Notes: generated by a model from the letters alone, not told the origin. DNA of 64,000 nucleotides from Diabrotica undecimpunctata (GCF_040954645.1 NC_092803.1:124391961-124455960); one strand, 5' to 3'; positions 11,364 through 22,800 are shown, numbered from the stretch's first letter. Made by a program: numbers and translations.

Positions 11364-12240
11364 ATGTGGAGAGGAAAAATGATAGTAGACCTTTGTCTTA
11401 AGCCGCCCGAACCTTGCGAGGACAACGTGGACGGATCAGCAAGCAACACTGTACAACATAACTGTCCTACTAGTTCAGTTCTTAAGCCACGTGATGATGG
11501 TTTAATTGATCTATCATTTTTTACAGAAAATAAGAATACCAATAACGATAACAATTTCGACTTACTTAGCCTCCAAATGAAATCGTAGGCTTCCACGGCC
11601 AGAGTCAGAATTATAGTTTATTCGTCTTCCGGGTTTGGACCGTGTCATTTGTGACACGGTCTTTTGGGTCACTCACAAATGACACGGTCCAAACCCGGAA
11701 GACGAATAAACTATAATACTTAGCCTCCCTTTGGAAAATTTGACTAACAAACCTACTACCAGCAGTGGTATTCTAAACACTCTTTCTACCGAACCCTTTC
11801 TTAACAACGCATTTGATGACCAGTTGATTGACAAAACTCCGAAACAAACAGTGCAGTTAATAAGTTCTACTCCAATTTCAGACACTGCTTATGACTCAGA
11901 TCTTGAAGAACCGTTTCAGTCATCGGGAGATGAATTCTTACCTTCAGATGTAAGTTTGGATGAAAGAAGTTCAAATGATGAGCATACTTTTAACGAACAA
12001 ACACAAAACAGTTTAGGTGAATATAAAGGAAGAAAAAAATGTGGACGAAAAAGAAAAAATGAAACCCAATCAAGAGAAAACAGAAAAAGGTTATGTAACA
12101 CAAATCAAAGGTATATAACAGTTAAAAATAAAGTTAGAGAACCAAGAGTATTTGATAAGATATTCAAGTGTAGCTGCCCAAAAAAGTGCACTGACAAAAT
12201 TGCTGTTACGGAAAAAAAAACTTTTTGAACAATATTGGAC
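11364..12240 (+). pseudogene. Front half of an unnamed repetitive, Cys-motif transposon-like gene, interrupted by a palindromic insertion
   Basis: Two frames (11364-11588 and 11731-12228) become one continuous frame if the 154-bp insertion-plus-duplication at 11563-11716 is removed, so the break is secondary. The N-terminal part is acidic and Ser-rich (SSGDEFLPSD). It is followed by a basic stretch (GRKRKNETQSRENRKRLC) and a cysteine motif (CSCPKKCTDKI). After a frame change at the A-run near 12215 the next residues read LFEQYWTIGSF. This arrangement (basic stretch, C-rich motif, then IFxxYW) also occurs in the 60.3-62.6 kb element. There it is followed by a downstream region with GQNKN and GHSYL motifs that resembles a DDE/RNase-H fold. 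Here the gene is cut at about 12250 by a Tc1-like sequence. I do not know an accepted family name. Confidence 0.5.
11575..11728. mobile_element. Small palindromic insertion with 12-bp target duplication
   Basis: The 12-bp word TACTTAGCCTCC occurs at 11563-11574 and again at 11717-11728. Between the two copies lie 142 bp made of a 35-bp lead followed by a perfect 45-bp inverted repeat: left arm 11610-11654, right arm 11673-11717, spacer 18 bp. The right arm ends on the first base of the second direct repeat. The direct repeats are in the same codon phase of the interrupted frame, so this looks like a real insertion into coding sequence. The arms show no similarity that I recognise to a named element. 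Confidence 0.65.
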
Positions 12241-12530
12241 TATAGGCAGTTTTGAAGGCAGATGTGTTTTACTTAACAGTTACTAAGAGTTAACTGTTAC
12301 AGTTAAAACGATAAGAAAATTACTTCGTGCCCAACGACTGTAAAGAAGAATACAGCTACGGATTCCTAAGTCATCCAGACAGCACAATTTTGATAGCCCA
12401 AATTGGTGTCTTCAATACCAATACTGGCAAAATGTGCTATTTTTAGTCGAAAGTAGGATTCGTATAAAATCAGATGACCAAAGACTTGGTATACTTAAAT
12501 GGCGGCGAAGACAAGCAGAAATGGAAACTG

Positions 12531-13472
12531 TAAAGGCGGGGTCCCACCAGTCGCGCTGCGCTGCGCCGCGCTGTTTGTTTTGGTTCATTTGTGCGCGGAG
12601 CGAGCTTGAGCGACTAGTGGGAACGACAAGTAGCGCTGCGCCGTGCAAGTTCAAACAAGAACGAACATTATCCGTTGGTTGTCGGTAAAGTAGTGTAGAT
12701 CAAAGAAAAGTGCGCGTTTAGTTGGAACGGTGTTTGTGATTGAAGACAATTTTTACAGATTATTGTGTTTCTTTACTATCTTCGCGATGAGTTTTGAGTA
12801 TAATCATGAAGAAGTTGAAAAACTTATTTAGGCATACAGATACAAACCGGAATTGTGGAATCCGAAAAGCAATAATTATCATATAAAAAGTAAGAAATAC
12901 GATGCATGGGTATTTATTGCAGACAATATCGGTTGTTCCGTCGCTGAAGCTAAAACAAAGATGACGTCTTTGTTGTCTTCATATAGAAGAGAAAAGGTGA
13001 AAATGAAAAAGTCAATGGGCACAGGCAAAGCTAATTTTACATTTTAATTTCAGTAGACATTGATAAATGCTTTGTTTCATCTCTTTCTTATTACTGGTTC
13101 AATCATTGTTAACAGGTACTCGAAACCGTGTAACGACATACGACAAAAATTTTGAAACTGTCCTGCAACTAAATCACTTAAAAGATTATTTCCATTATAA
13201 ACTTGTCTACTTTTAAATACTGGTGTAACCCAATAACGACGTTTCCTCCGGGTCTTTTATTTTTCTTGTAAAAAATGGTTAATTACTATAACAGCAGCAC
13301 TTGCTATTGCTAATTTTGTTTTCATCGTGCGCGCGTAAATAAAAACTGGAACTTATTTGCTCCTCTATAATCACATGCGCAAAGTTGCGCCGCTCTGTGT
13401 AGTTCTGCTCCGCGCTGCTCGAAGCAGAGCGGTGCAGCGCAGAATAGCGCGACTGGTGGGACCCCGCCTTTA
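12531..13472 (+). mobile_element. TIR DNA transposon nested in the Tc1 remnant
   Basis: A perfect 27-bp inverted repeat closes the element (12531-12557 with 13446-13472), starting TAAAGGCGGGGTCCC. The GC-rich region internal to it (about 12541-12645 and 13370-13460) is also partly inverted (AGTCGCGC, GCTGCGC), unlike the surrounding AT-rich DNA. The target duplication is probably TA, with the element proper beginning AAGGCGGGG, but the palindromic flank makes this ambiguous. It encodes a MADF-like frame. MADF proteins are companions of PIF/Harbinger transposases, which suggests that superfamily; no transposase is present, so this is a deletion derivative. Confidence 0.7.
12787..13047 (+). pseudogene. 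MADF/Myb-like DNA-binding domain protein, broken
   Basis: From the ATG at 12787 the frame reads into EEVEKLI, hits an in-frame TAG at 12829-12831, and continues in the same frame as AYRYKPELWNPKSNNYHIKS, then AWVFIADNIGCSV and KMTSLLSSYRREKVKMKKS. This matches the MADF order: helix 1 with LI..YR..P.LW, then A...IA..., then the K...L...YRRE helix. In PIF/Harbinger elements such proteins bind DNA and help the transposase. The frame stops at 13045. A following TTTCAG (13055-13060) could be a splice acceptor, but no clear donor is seen. Only the one stop breaks the domain. Confidence 0.55.
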
Positions 13473-13930
13473 GATATGTCCACACATATCACAAAAACAT
13501 GTCATGTTCTAAGAAGACATTTTGATGGGTAAAAATCTCCTTTAATTACCATTCAACCAATTTTAACAGCTCCCAGATATGTTGATTTGGTTCAAGAATC
13601 TATAGTTGGGGACAGGAAACGTTCAATGGGACAAAATTTTATTTTAATGCATTACTAGGCACCTTTATGTACCAGCCTAGTTCCAACAGACTTCCGTGAA
13701 ACAAAAGACATTACTGTTATGGAATGGCCTGCTTGCTCACTCGATTTTAACTCTGTAGAGAATTTGTGGTACATGCTTAAAAGAAAAATCACCGCACAAC
13801 TACTAAAAGATGCTCCTTGAATCATGGAACAACCAATTTCAACAAAATGTTAAAATTTTGATCAGGAGCATGGCCACGCGAAATTGAACATTACATTAGG
13901 GCTAGGAAACTTACTACCTAAAAAACATAA

Positions 13931-14085
13931 ATAAGTATTTTATTGAATAAATTAATTTTTTTTAATTTTTATGTATTTGTAGTTGTTACATTGCTTTAAA
14001 ATAAATTTTGGTTGACTTCGTGTGTTGTATTTCTTAATTTACTTGAAAGAATAAGAAATAGCAGATGACTTCATATAAATTTGGT

Positions 14086-14138
<53 letters not shown>

Positions 14139-14820
14139 TATAAATTTTTCTTATCTTTATCTGTATTATTATCCAAAAGGTGCAATTAGAGTAAAGTTTC
14201 ATCTTACAATAAACAATATTTAATAAAACTTTGCACATATAGAACAACAATACTGTTTATACTGCTTTTGTTTCAGACAAAAGCATAAAAGCGATAATTA
14301 TTTTACCTGTGAGCTTTCAGAAAGTTTCTTCTACTCTATAATAATTCGACACTGAATATAAACTAGACGTTTCTCTTAATTATTTAGGAACTGTTTCGAA
14401 GTTCAAAACTTACTTGTAGCGATATATATAAACTTTACAGGTTTTGGCTTCGAGTTTACTTATTTTATAATATATCAGAATAATAGAAAATAGGTACACC
14501 ATTTAACTACAGGACGTCTCAGGTTGTAAATCAATGAGGTTTTGTAATGTAAATATAAAGTTGAATAGAGTACCAACCAAAATTTCCGAGAGAAAGAAAC
14601 GACAATTGCAATATGGAAGGAACAAAGTCTTCCACAGAAAAGTAAATAATAAAGCAACATTCGGTAGCACACAGTACGGAATACTTTATAATTATTATAT
14701 AGAACACTTATCGAATTTAATATCATTTTATATCATTTTAAGCATGAGAAAGGATCTTAAAATCTTAAAGGGTGAAATCTTAAAATTATACGTAGAAAAT
14801 ATATATAAATATATTATATA
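13931..14820. other. Spacer with a (TA)n tract
   Basis: A (TA)n microsatellite lies at 14091-14136. The rest is AT-rich DNA with no protein similarity I can recognise; the 114-codon frame at 14534 is low-complexity and unsupported. Confidence 0.5.
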
Positions 14821-16523
14821 CAGGGTGTCCCGGAAAATAGTGCGTTCCTTAACGATATGTGCAGATTGCAGCATTTAAAACAAAAAAGTCTTATAACATT
14901 TTTTTATGAAGTTAACCGTTTTCAAAAAAAAAAATTATTAATTTTATTACATTTGATTATTGTTCGCAGAAAAGGAAATACAGCCGGCAACGTTGCGTTC
15001 CTTGTTATTCTTCGTTAATTACTGTAAATCAGCTATCACGAATCATCGATCGTTAGGCATAATATGTATTGATACTGATAACAGTGATAAAAAAAAGCAT
15101 GTATTTGTTTTTATTAAATATTTAATAATTAAAGTTTGAATAATGTTTTTACTTACATGGAAAATTATTATTACAATAAATGCTCGAAATGGCCACCATT
15201 TGCACAGATACACGCGTTTCAATTATTAATTCAATTTTTGAAAGAAAGAATCCAATTATTCTTAATATTATAAGTATGTAAATTATGTCTGATTATTTCA
15301 GCAGCATCAAAAATTCGTTGTCGCAATTGAGCTTCTGTTTTAATTTCATGCTGGTTGTCGTATACTAATGATTTTAGATGTCCCCAAAAATAAAAGTCCA
15401 TAACATTGCATTCTGGTGTTCTGGGTGGCCACAGAACGTGTCCATTTCTACCGATCCAACGATGAGGAAAAGTGATGTCGAGGAAATCTTTAATATGTCT
15501 CGTAAAATGTGCTGGAGCTCCGTCATGAAGAAACCACATTTCAGAGCGTATTTGTAACGGAACGTCTTCAAGAAGTATCGGTAGAACATGCTGCAAAAAA
15601 TTTAAATAGGATTCTCCATTCAATCTTCTGGGAAGTTCGTACGGTTCAATCAGACGATTACCAATAATCCCATCCCATAAATTTATACTAAATTGTTTTT
15701 AAAAATTTGTCCGACGTATAGCATACGGGTTTTCATCACTCCACACGTGACAATTGTGAAAATTAAACACACCATTTCTCGTAAAACAAGATTCATCTGC
15801 ACACAACACTTTGCACGGAAATTCGGGTTCTCTGGCGATTTTGTTTTGAAACCATCTACAAAATCTTAATCTTCGAGGTAAATCGCCTTGGTGAAAATCT
15901 TGCACTCGTTGGTAATGGTAAGGATGTAACAGTTGTTCCGTAAATGTCTTGTGAACAATGTTTTTTGAAATGCCAACCATTCTAGCCACAGATCGAGTAC
16001 TTACTCTTGGATTATTACTGACTAAATCCAAAATCACATCTTCTGCATTTAGTCTACGGTTACTTCGTGTTCTACCGCTAGTTTTTTTAGGTATCACACA
16101 ACCTGTCTCTAATAACCTTTGGGACACGTTCACAAAACTTCGGGCATTAGGATGTCGTCGTTCGGGATAGCGTTCAACATAAAGTCTAACAGCCCTATTA
16201 CTGTCACAGTGGGCTTCACCGTACGTAATTAACATATCGTGATACTCGCGAATCGAAAACATGACTGTTTACAACTGTTTACAAATAATGTACCTTTTCT
16301 GTATCAAAATAAATTAAACTATCGCATTCTGCCCATACCTTTTGGAGCGCAACGTTACCGGATGTATTTGCTTTTCTGTGGACACTAATTAAATGGATTA
16401 AATTTAATATATATATTTTTTTTGAAAACGGTTGACTTTATAAAAAAATGTTATAAGACTTTTTTGTTTTAAATGCTACACTCAGCCCATACCTTTAAGG
16501 AACGCACTATTTTCCGGGACACC

Positions 16524-16526
<3 letters not shown>
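14821..16526 (-). mobile_element. Complete mariner-type element, copy with TIRs and TA target
   Basis: A 1.7-kb element begins CAGGGTGTCCCGGAAAATAG at 14821 and ends with its exact complement at 16526. The inverted homology extends about 120 bp inward on both sides, including GAAAACGGTT and the AAAAAAGTCTTATAACAT segment. TA dinucleotides flank both ends. The transposase gene is on the minus strand with a single disabling stop, so the element is young and nearly intact. Confidence 0.9.
15231..16262 (-). pseudogene. Mariner-type transposase (DD41D spacing), one in-frame stop
   Basis: The 343-codon frame starts at the ATG at 16262. An N-terminal HTH pair (residues about 1-110) is followed by the DDE/D domain: D156 in CADESCF, D247 in FLHDGAPAHF and D289 in VMDFYFWG. 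There are 41 residues between the last two, the spacing of the DD41D mariner group known from insects. The only break is a TAA at codon 188 (15699-15701), followed at once by KQFSINLWDGIIG in the same frame. Two shorter frames are therefore one gene with one nonsense codon. The three catalytic Asp residues are kept. The protein would cut and rejoin the TIRs at 14821 and 16526. Confidence 0.85.

Positions 16527-16610
<84 letters not shown>
16527..16610. repeat. (TA)n tract between two mariner-type elements
   Basis: 84 bp of uninterrupted TA dinucleotide lie exactly between the TIR ends of the two neighbouring elements. Mariner-type elements insert at TA, so this is the shared target. Confidence 0.95.
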
Positions 16611-16613
<3 letters not shown>

Positions 16614-18628
16614 GGTGGTCCGTAAGTAATTGTACAAATAGAAACCGTAGATTCTGCACTTTAAAATATTACGATTTAAGCCAACTTGCTTTAATAAAAT
16701 GTTGATATTAAGAAAGATACAGGGTGTTAAATTGGAAATTAAAAATTTTATTTTTCGCTATAACTTTTACGTTTGTAAATATTTTTGGACAAAAATTTAC
16801 AGTTGGATGCTTTTGAGCAGGATAAATTATAATTTTATACTTACTTTAATGTAACTAATAGATGGCGCCACATATGCCACATGTGTGGCATAAATTTGCG
16901 CTTAACTTTTTTGCTCTTTAAGTTAGCTCTATTTGTGTTAAAAAATATTAAAGATACATTATTTTTACAAAGAAAAGGTATACTTGTTAGTAACCTGAAA
17001 ATTTAACCGTTTTCGAGATAAATGCATTTTATAAGTCAGCTGCACAATAATTCTTATTTTGATATTTGTGCGGTAAAGCACTGAATACCTGTAGATAAGC
17101 ATAATTCGTAGTTTATTCTTATTAAAACAACTCAAAGATGATAATGTAACATCACAAAATGCTTTGTTATGGGTGCTAAATGTCTTATTGGGGAAAAGAT
17201 ATTTCATCTTCTTCTTTCGATGCCGATGTCATCATATTTACAATTTCCCGTTGCTATCGCTTCTTAAGTTTTTATAATGGCGTTGTACTACTTTTTCTCT
17301 ATTGTAAAATGCTAAAAACCCAAACTATGTGGTTTATGCAAGGTGGTACACGACCACATTCTAGAGAGAAGGCAGTTAGAACATACTTAAATACAACTTT
17401 TCTGAACGTTGGATTGGTCGTGGTAGTCATATTCCTTGGCAATGTGGTGAGATATTATGTGGTTATTTAATTCATAAAAAATCCGAAAAGAATACTTATT
17501 GTTCATTACGTAAATTGTTTACCCATTTTTATTAGGACAAATAGAAACTAGAGCACAGGTATTGAATAACACATATGTGTCCTGTTTCCTAACACTTTTG
17601 CTACAAATCTAACCTGAAAGACTCAGCATTTTTACATATGTATCCAAAATAATATATTCATCCATTATACATTATAGCCACCACGTAGCCCCGAATTTCA
17701 TCCGCTTAATTTTGGTGTATGGGGCGCATTAAAACACCGTGTCTATAAGAATCCCATGAACATTCGCAATCAATCATGGGAAGAACTAAATACTGCAGCA
17801 GTTTCTTTAGAACCAATGATGCTATTTATTATGAGACAATCTTTTAAGGAATATATTGACAAATGAATTAATGAAAATGGTGGACATATCGAACAATTAC
17901 TTTAACAAAAATTTTGTTATTTAGTTTAACTATTTATTAATTTGGTTTGTAAACAAAATGTTTTGATTACGACTTTAATTTAACATAAAACGTAAAATGT
18001 TTGATGTAAAATCCTATTAGTCTGTCATTTTGTCAAATCCTATTATTAATTATGCTGCTGATATATTTATTTTATTTAATATTTCGTCAACTATTAACTT
18101 TAGTTAAAGGTATTTTATACCAAAATTCAGAAGTATTAATGTTTTTGTCTATTTTTTCTTCGTTGCCTGGAGTAATTGCCTTAGATCGGAATTATGCAGC
18201 TGATTTTTAAAATGCGATTATCTCGAAAACTGTTGAGTTTTGAAGTTATTAACAAGTATACCTTTTTTTTGTTAAAATAATGTATCTTTAATATTTTTTA
18301 TCCCAAATACAGGTAACTTAAAGAGCTAAAAAGTTAAGTGCAAATTTATACCACATATGTGACATAAGTGGCGCCCTCTATCAGTTACATCAAAGTGTGC
18401 ATCAAATTATAATTTCTCATATTTAAAAGTACCCAGTTGTAAATTTTTATACATAAATGTTTACAAACATGAAAGTTATAGCAAAAAATAAAATTTTAAT
18501 TTTGCACTTTAACACCCTGTATGTTTCTTAATATTAACATTTTGTTAAAGCAATTTGGCTTAAATCGACATATTTTAAAGTGTAGAATCCACTGTTTCTT
18601 TTTGTACAATTACTTAAGGACCACCCTG
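16611..18628 (+). mobile_element. Second mariner-type element with very long inverted repeats
   Basis: The ends are CAGGGTGGTCCGTAAGTAAT (16611) and its near-complement ending at 18628, both flanked by TA. Inverted similarity continues inward for about 430 bp (roughly 16611-17045 with 18195-18628), including the GGCGCCA and CACATGTGTGGCATAA blocks and the GCAGCTGA ends. Long TIRs of this size are unusual for mariner. The central part holds a dead transposase on the plus strand. Confidence 0.85.
17180..17925 (+). pseudogene. Mariner-type transposase remnant
   Basis: The catalytic half is recognisable. MQGGTRPHSREKAVRTYLN corresponds to the QDGAPxH block, with Asp changed to Gly. After IGRGSHI (to 17433) there is an unrelated 243-bp stretch (17434-17676). 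The gene then resumes as PPRSPEFHPLNFGVWGALK, with the last catalytic Asp changed to Asn, and ends in NENGGHIEQLL. Loss of two catalytic residues plus the internal insertion means the element could move only with a transposase made elsewhere. Confidence 0.7.
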
Positions 18629-18748
18629 TATATATATATATATAATAGTGTTGATCACAGCTGTTAAAGCTAGAAGATAAACTTTGAGATTCTTTGGGAA
18701 AAATAGCTGAAAGGATAAGCTAAGTATACTCTTTATTCCTTTATTTTT

Positions 18749-18782
18749 CCAATATTTCGTCAATAGTCATCGACATCATCAG
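18749..18782 (-). ncRNA. Hammerhead-like core, candidate 2
   Basis: The minus strand reads CTGATGAT, a perfect 6-bp stem (GTCGAT with ATTGAC, one G-U pair) closed by a 4-nt GACT loop, then GAAATATTGG. It has the same CTGATGAT-stem-GAAA order as at 5736-5769 but a different stem sequence, as expected if the structure and not the stem sequence is conserved. Confidence 0.4.
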
Positions 18783-19173
18783 GGATAAGCTACAAATAGT
18801 TTTACTTGAAAAATTGACAGTCTATTTGACTAAGTTGATGTTACTTACAATTTGAGATTAGCGCCGTATTAAAAGCTGATCAATGTTATAAAAAATTTTG
18901 TAAAAAATTGTAAAAGTTTTCTTACAAAAAACATGTAGTGTAAATTCACAAAACTGGTACAAAAACAACGTGTTTCCTTTTATGTATCGGACTGAAATAA
19001 CATAACCTGAACCTTATGACATGTAATGTGGACAATGTGGTTAATTTGCAGGTTTGAAAACATTAACCTCTAAAATCTTCTTTTCTCTTATATGGTCGAA
19101 GTAGAATGGAGATTTTAGTGGCCCTTGCCTTCATTGGATGTATACACCTGTATTTGATTAGAAGCTATATTAT

Positions 19174-19296
<123 letters not shown>

Positions 19297-19364
19297 GTAT
19301 TTCTTGGGTTTAGGTTCAATAAGTAATATTAAATTTGTACTAGATTTTATTGTGTCATTGAAAT

Positions 19365-19399
19365 CAACGTTTCGGCAAGTAAACCTTACCTTTGTCAAG
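19365..19399 (-). ncRNA. Hammerhead-like core, candidate 3 (degenerate)
   Basis: The minus strand reads CTTGACAAA, then a 6-bp stem (GGTAAG with CTTGCC, one G-U pair) around GTTTA, then GAAACGTTG. The CUGANGA half has decayed but the stem and the GAAAC half are intact. Confidence 0.3.
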
Positions 19400-22300
19400 A
19401 TTCTAAAATGTACAAGATTAGGAACAAAAAGTTATTGTAAAATATATAAAAAAACTAACCAAAACGTAAAACGGTACACTGACATTACTGAATTGACAGT
19501 AAAAAATTAATATCTGATATCTCATGGTTTACTGTCATTAATATATAATTATTTTTATATGCACGTATCGTTGGTGTTTTCGAAAATAGTAAAGTGAAGA
19601 CATGTTATAACTTTAAGTCTTTTATGGTGTTATAAAGTTAAATAATAAAAATTAGGAAGAAGAGTATGAAAACTTGAAATAGTTCAGCCTCATTGTAAAT
19701 TACCTCTAAATCTAATCGAATTTTTAAATATTTTTTTACAAATTGTAAATCTTGTTCTGCAAAATGTTGTCTAATATATAATTCACAATAATGTTCACTT
19801 AATTTTACGTTGAAATTCAGTTTAATGGTTTTTCTTGTTAATCTAGACTATGATCTATAGTAAACAAGACTCCATTTTCTATGGTGATGTCATGAAATAC
19901 TGCTGGTGCTACTATTATATTCGTAGTCACTTTAAAATTGGGAATCATCCTTTTTATACCCTGTATTGCCTTTCCACAATTTTCCTAGTTTGTATATGAT
20001 ATTAATTATAAATATTCTCTGCTTCTGTTTTAGCATCGTGTCATCAAATATGATTGCAAACTGTAACCACACTGACCAACTATAAAAAATAGTACAAACC
20101 TAACAAAGTCTTAAATGTTGTTTGATCATGTAGAGAACCCAGCCATTTTGCAACAATATTTCTAATTTTTAAATTAGTCACTAATTTTTTGGACATTTAA
20201 TGCAAAAATAATTTTTACAAACGGTATATTTCTACATTTACCTCCATAAAATCAATTCTTATTAAAGTACAAATAACTGCAGCTTTGCATTTTAGAAGTC
20301 ATAGAATGGCAAAAACTCATCTTTAACTTGGACCATTTTATCATTTGTTTAATATATTTTTAGTTGTTGATGCTCTTGCCCTTGATATACCCACATAGTT
20401 AGGTATTATACTGATATTTGTATTTTTCCAGAAGAAAAACATTTTATTGATAAAAATAACTATTGCGCTGGTCTAACAGCTCCTCCCCCAAAAATATGCT
20501 AGTTAGTAAATTCTCTATATACGTTAGAACATTATTGTTGGGTGGCTTGACTTTTTAATAATCTTCTATTTACCAATGTTAATGTAATGGCAAATTTTAT
20601 TACGTCTTAAACTTTATTAAAGTTTTGATGTGTTCAAATAGACAAAACTGTATCGTTTATCAAAGGAAACCTTTCAAAGAAATATAAATCACCAGATTAT
20701 TCTAAACAATTTATTCATTCGCTGAAAACTTTTGAGTGGCGTACATACATAAATTCATTTTTGGATTAATTTTAACTTGACGAAAACTAAAATTTACATT
20801 AAAAGTGAACTTTAAGTTTATTTAAAGTGTACTTTAAATTGATTATGATATGGAGGCTTATTAAAGAAACTATTTTATATTGTTATTAATTGAATGTGAT
20901 GAAATATATGACTTTTGACATTTATGATGAATTTTGACGTGCGAGAATCGTTACGAATCGAATTTTAGTAAGTATCGATCATTATTTTTGTATTTGTTTT
21001 ACTGTCTTTTACTGACAGATATACTTTTAATTTTTTACCTTTCGTTTAATATCTGTATTTTGTTTATTTGTTATTTTTCTTGTAGTTTTTAATTTAAACC
21101 TGCTCAGAGTAAATATATCATAACTAGAAACACATTGATCGAGAGTAGTTGATCGTTGTGAAGAATTGCTATTCCATGCCACTACTCGTGATGACTGCAT
21201 CTTATGGCGCTAGTTTGATAAAGCATCTCGTAAATACGAAAAAACGTACAATACAACGCCAGTGTAGAAGTTTCGCTTCAACAAAAGTGACGAATTATAT
21301 CAGAAACATGGTAAATCTGGCAACTTTGCAGGTATTAAATTTAAAACATCCATATTGTAGAATAAAAGTATCCTGGTTTTTGTACAATTTGGACAAACAA
21401 TTTAAGATATAATTAGGCGTTTTCACACTTTTGGTCTACTCTGTATATTTATTTTTGTTTATTAACTATTCTCTTTTTCATTTTTGATGGGTATAGTAAA
21501 GCAGAATAATATCTGTATAATTTGTTTTTGTATAAATTTACATTCACCTTTGACTCTTACTTAATCGCGTTTTCTTTTGCTTGTTCAAATCTAAGTATAT
21601 ATTTATATCTTAAAAATACATTTTAAAACAGATTGAATTCAAATTTTATTCTCGTCTCTAAACGAGTGGATTTTGAAGCCCGCAGCATCGTTTGTATGAT
21701 TTTGCAACTTCATTTCTTCCAGAAACCAGCAAATAATAGAAGCAAAAGCCGAGAAAAAGACTTAAGAATAAATCTAATTGTTTCACGTGCGGGCTGAAAA
21801 AAAAGACGTAAAGTGTGTAAGAAAAGTAACGAATTCGAGGGGGTTAGATAGGGACAAAGCTCATATGTCTCTCTCAGAGTAATTTTCTCTTGTCTGTAAG
21901 GTAGCTTCAAAAGCTTTGTTGTGTATTTAAGGGTCGGGTTTAAATAATGTACAAAAATCATGTAAGTTCCCAAAATAATAATGTTTTTATTTTTGGCTTG
22001 GGACAAATTCATAATACACTCTGTTTTTACGGGTAATTTTTGTATGGATATAGGTAAAAATTTAAAAATATCTGTTGTGCAAAGTAACACTTTAAAAATT
22101 CAAAATAATATTGGAATAATACTACAACAAATTTTTCTTCGTATATTAGTTTGTTTGCTACTGTCAAGTTGCATGAAAGCGCTGTTGTCAAATAAAACAC
22201 ATAAATGTATTTACCACATCAGCTATCAGCTACACTGTTTCTCTTTGTCTTTAAGAGTGTAAAACAAAGATAACTATATATATTCTATACTAGAAGTGTC

Positions 22301-22613
22301 AAACCCATGTTGTCCTATAGAAGGTTATGTAAGATTTGTGTTCATAGTTGTGACGTTGGTTAAAATATAAACTGTCTACACACCAAATTCTGTTACTTTA
22401 GTTTCTCGATTTGATGTTGACTTAAATTGTTGGATTGTTGGAATTTTAATTGAATTGTATTAAAACAAAAATGCCCTCGCATTTGACCAGCCATTGCAAA
22501 TTTAACTAAATACATAGAGAGTGAAAAGAAGAGCGGTGTTCCATTATATTCACTAGAAGGTCTAGTATTATTTAAAAATATTTAGAAAGTATCTTAGAAC
22601 AGATAATATAATT

Positions 22614-22800
22614 ATGTATACTAAAAACACTGGTTTAGAGAGTTGTGTTAGAGCTTTGAAGTTTAGTATTTCTACTGTCAGCAGAGTTTCTCAACTAAAA
22701 AGAAAGAATGAACCTTTATGTTCTCCTAATAAGAAAAGACCGAGACTTATAAAAGCCATTAGTAATTTCAGTTATGCACCGCTTATTCTGAATTCGCAAC
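22614..22800 (+). pseudogene. HTH fragment of a DDE_3-type transposase
   Basis: The frame includes VRALKFSISTVSRVSQLKRK followed by a basic SPNKKRPR stretch. This is the same kind of N-terminal HTH as in the 9709-10512 pseudogene (VRSLTDKVSAMSGLSFSTIS). The fragment stops a few bases before the TTATTATTAT that marks the downstream edge of the Dong-like array. It is too short for a firm assignment. Confidence 0.35.

Larger units (their letters stand above)
12255..13930 (+). pseudogene. Tc1-like transposase remnant split by a nested element
   Basis: The left part (12255-12530) reads KTIRKLLRAQRL, a Tc1 HTH block, then WQNVLFLVESRIRIKSDDQR, the first catalytic block, where the expected Asp of SDES is changed to Val. 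The right part (about 13600-13920) reads VMEWPACSLDFNSVENLWYMLKRKI, the last catalytic block with its Glu in ENLW. The 12531-13472 TIR element sits between them. Multiple stops and frame changes remain after removing the insertion, so the Tc1 copy was probably dying already. It abuts the truncated end of the 11.4-kb gene. Confidence 0.65.

Noticed and set aside
14475..14878. Overlapping frames of 83 and 114 codons on opposite strands
   Set aside because: No domain similarity; the second runs into the mariner TIR at 14821, so it is chance.
21149..22262. Possible host exons in the 87-, 126- and 93-codon frames
   Set aside because: Low-complexity, no recognisable domain, no convincing splice sites around them.
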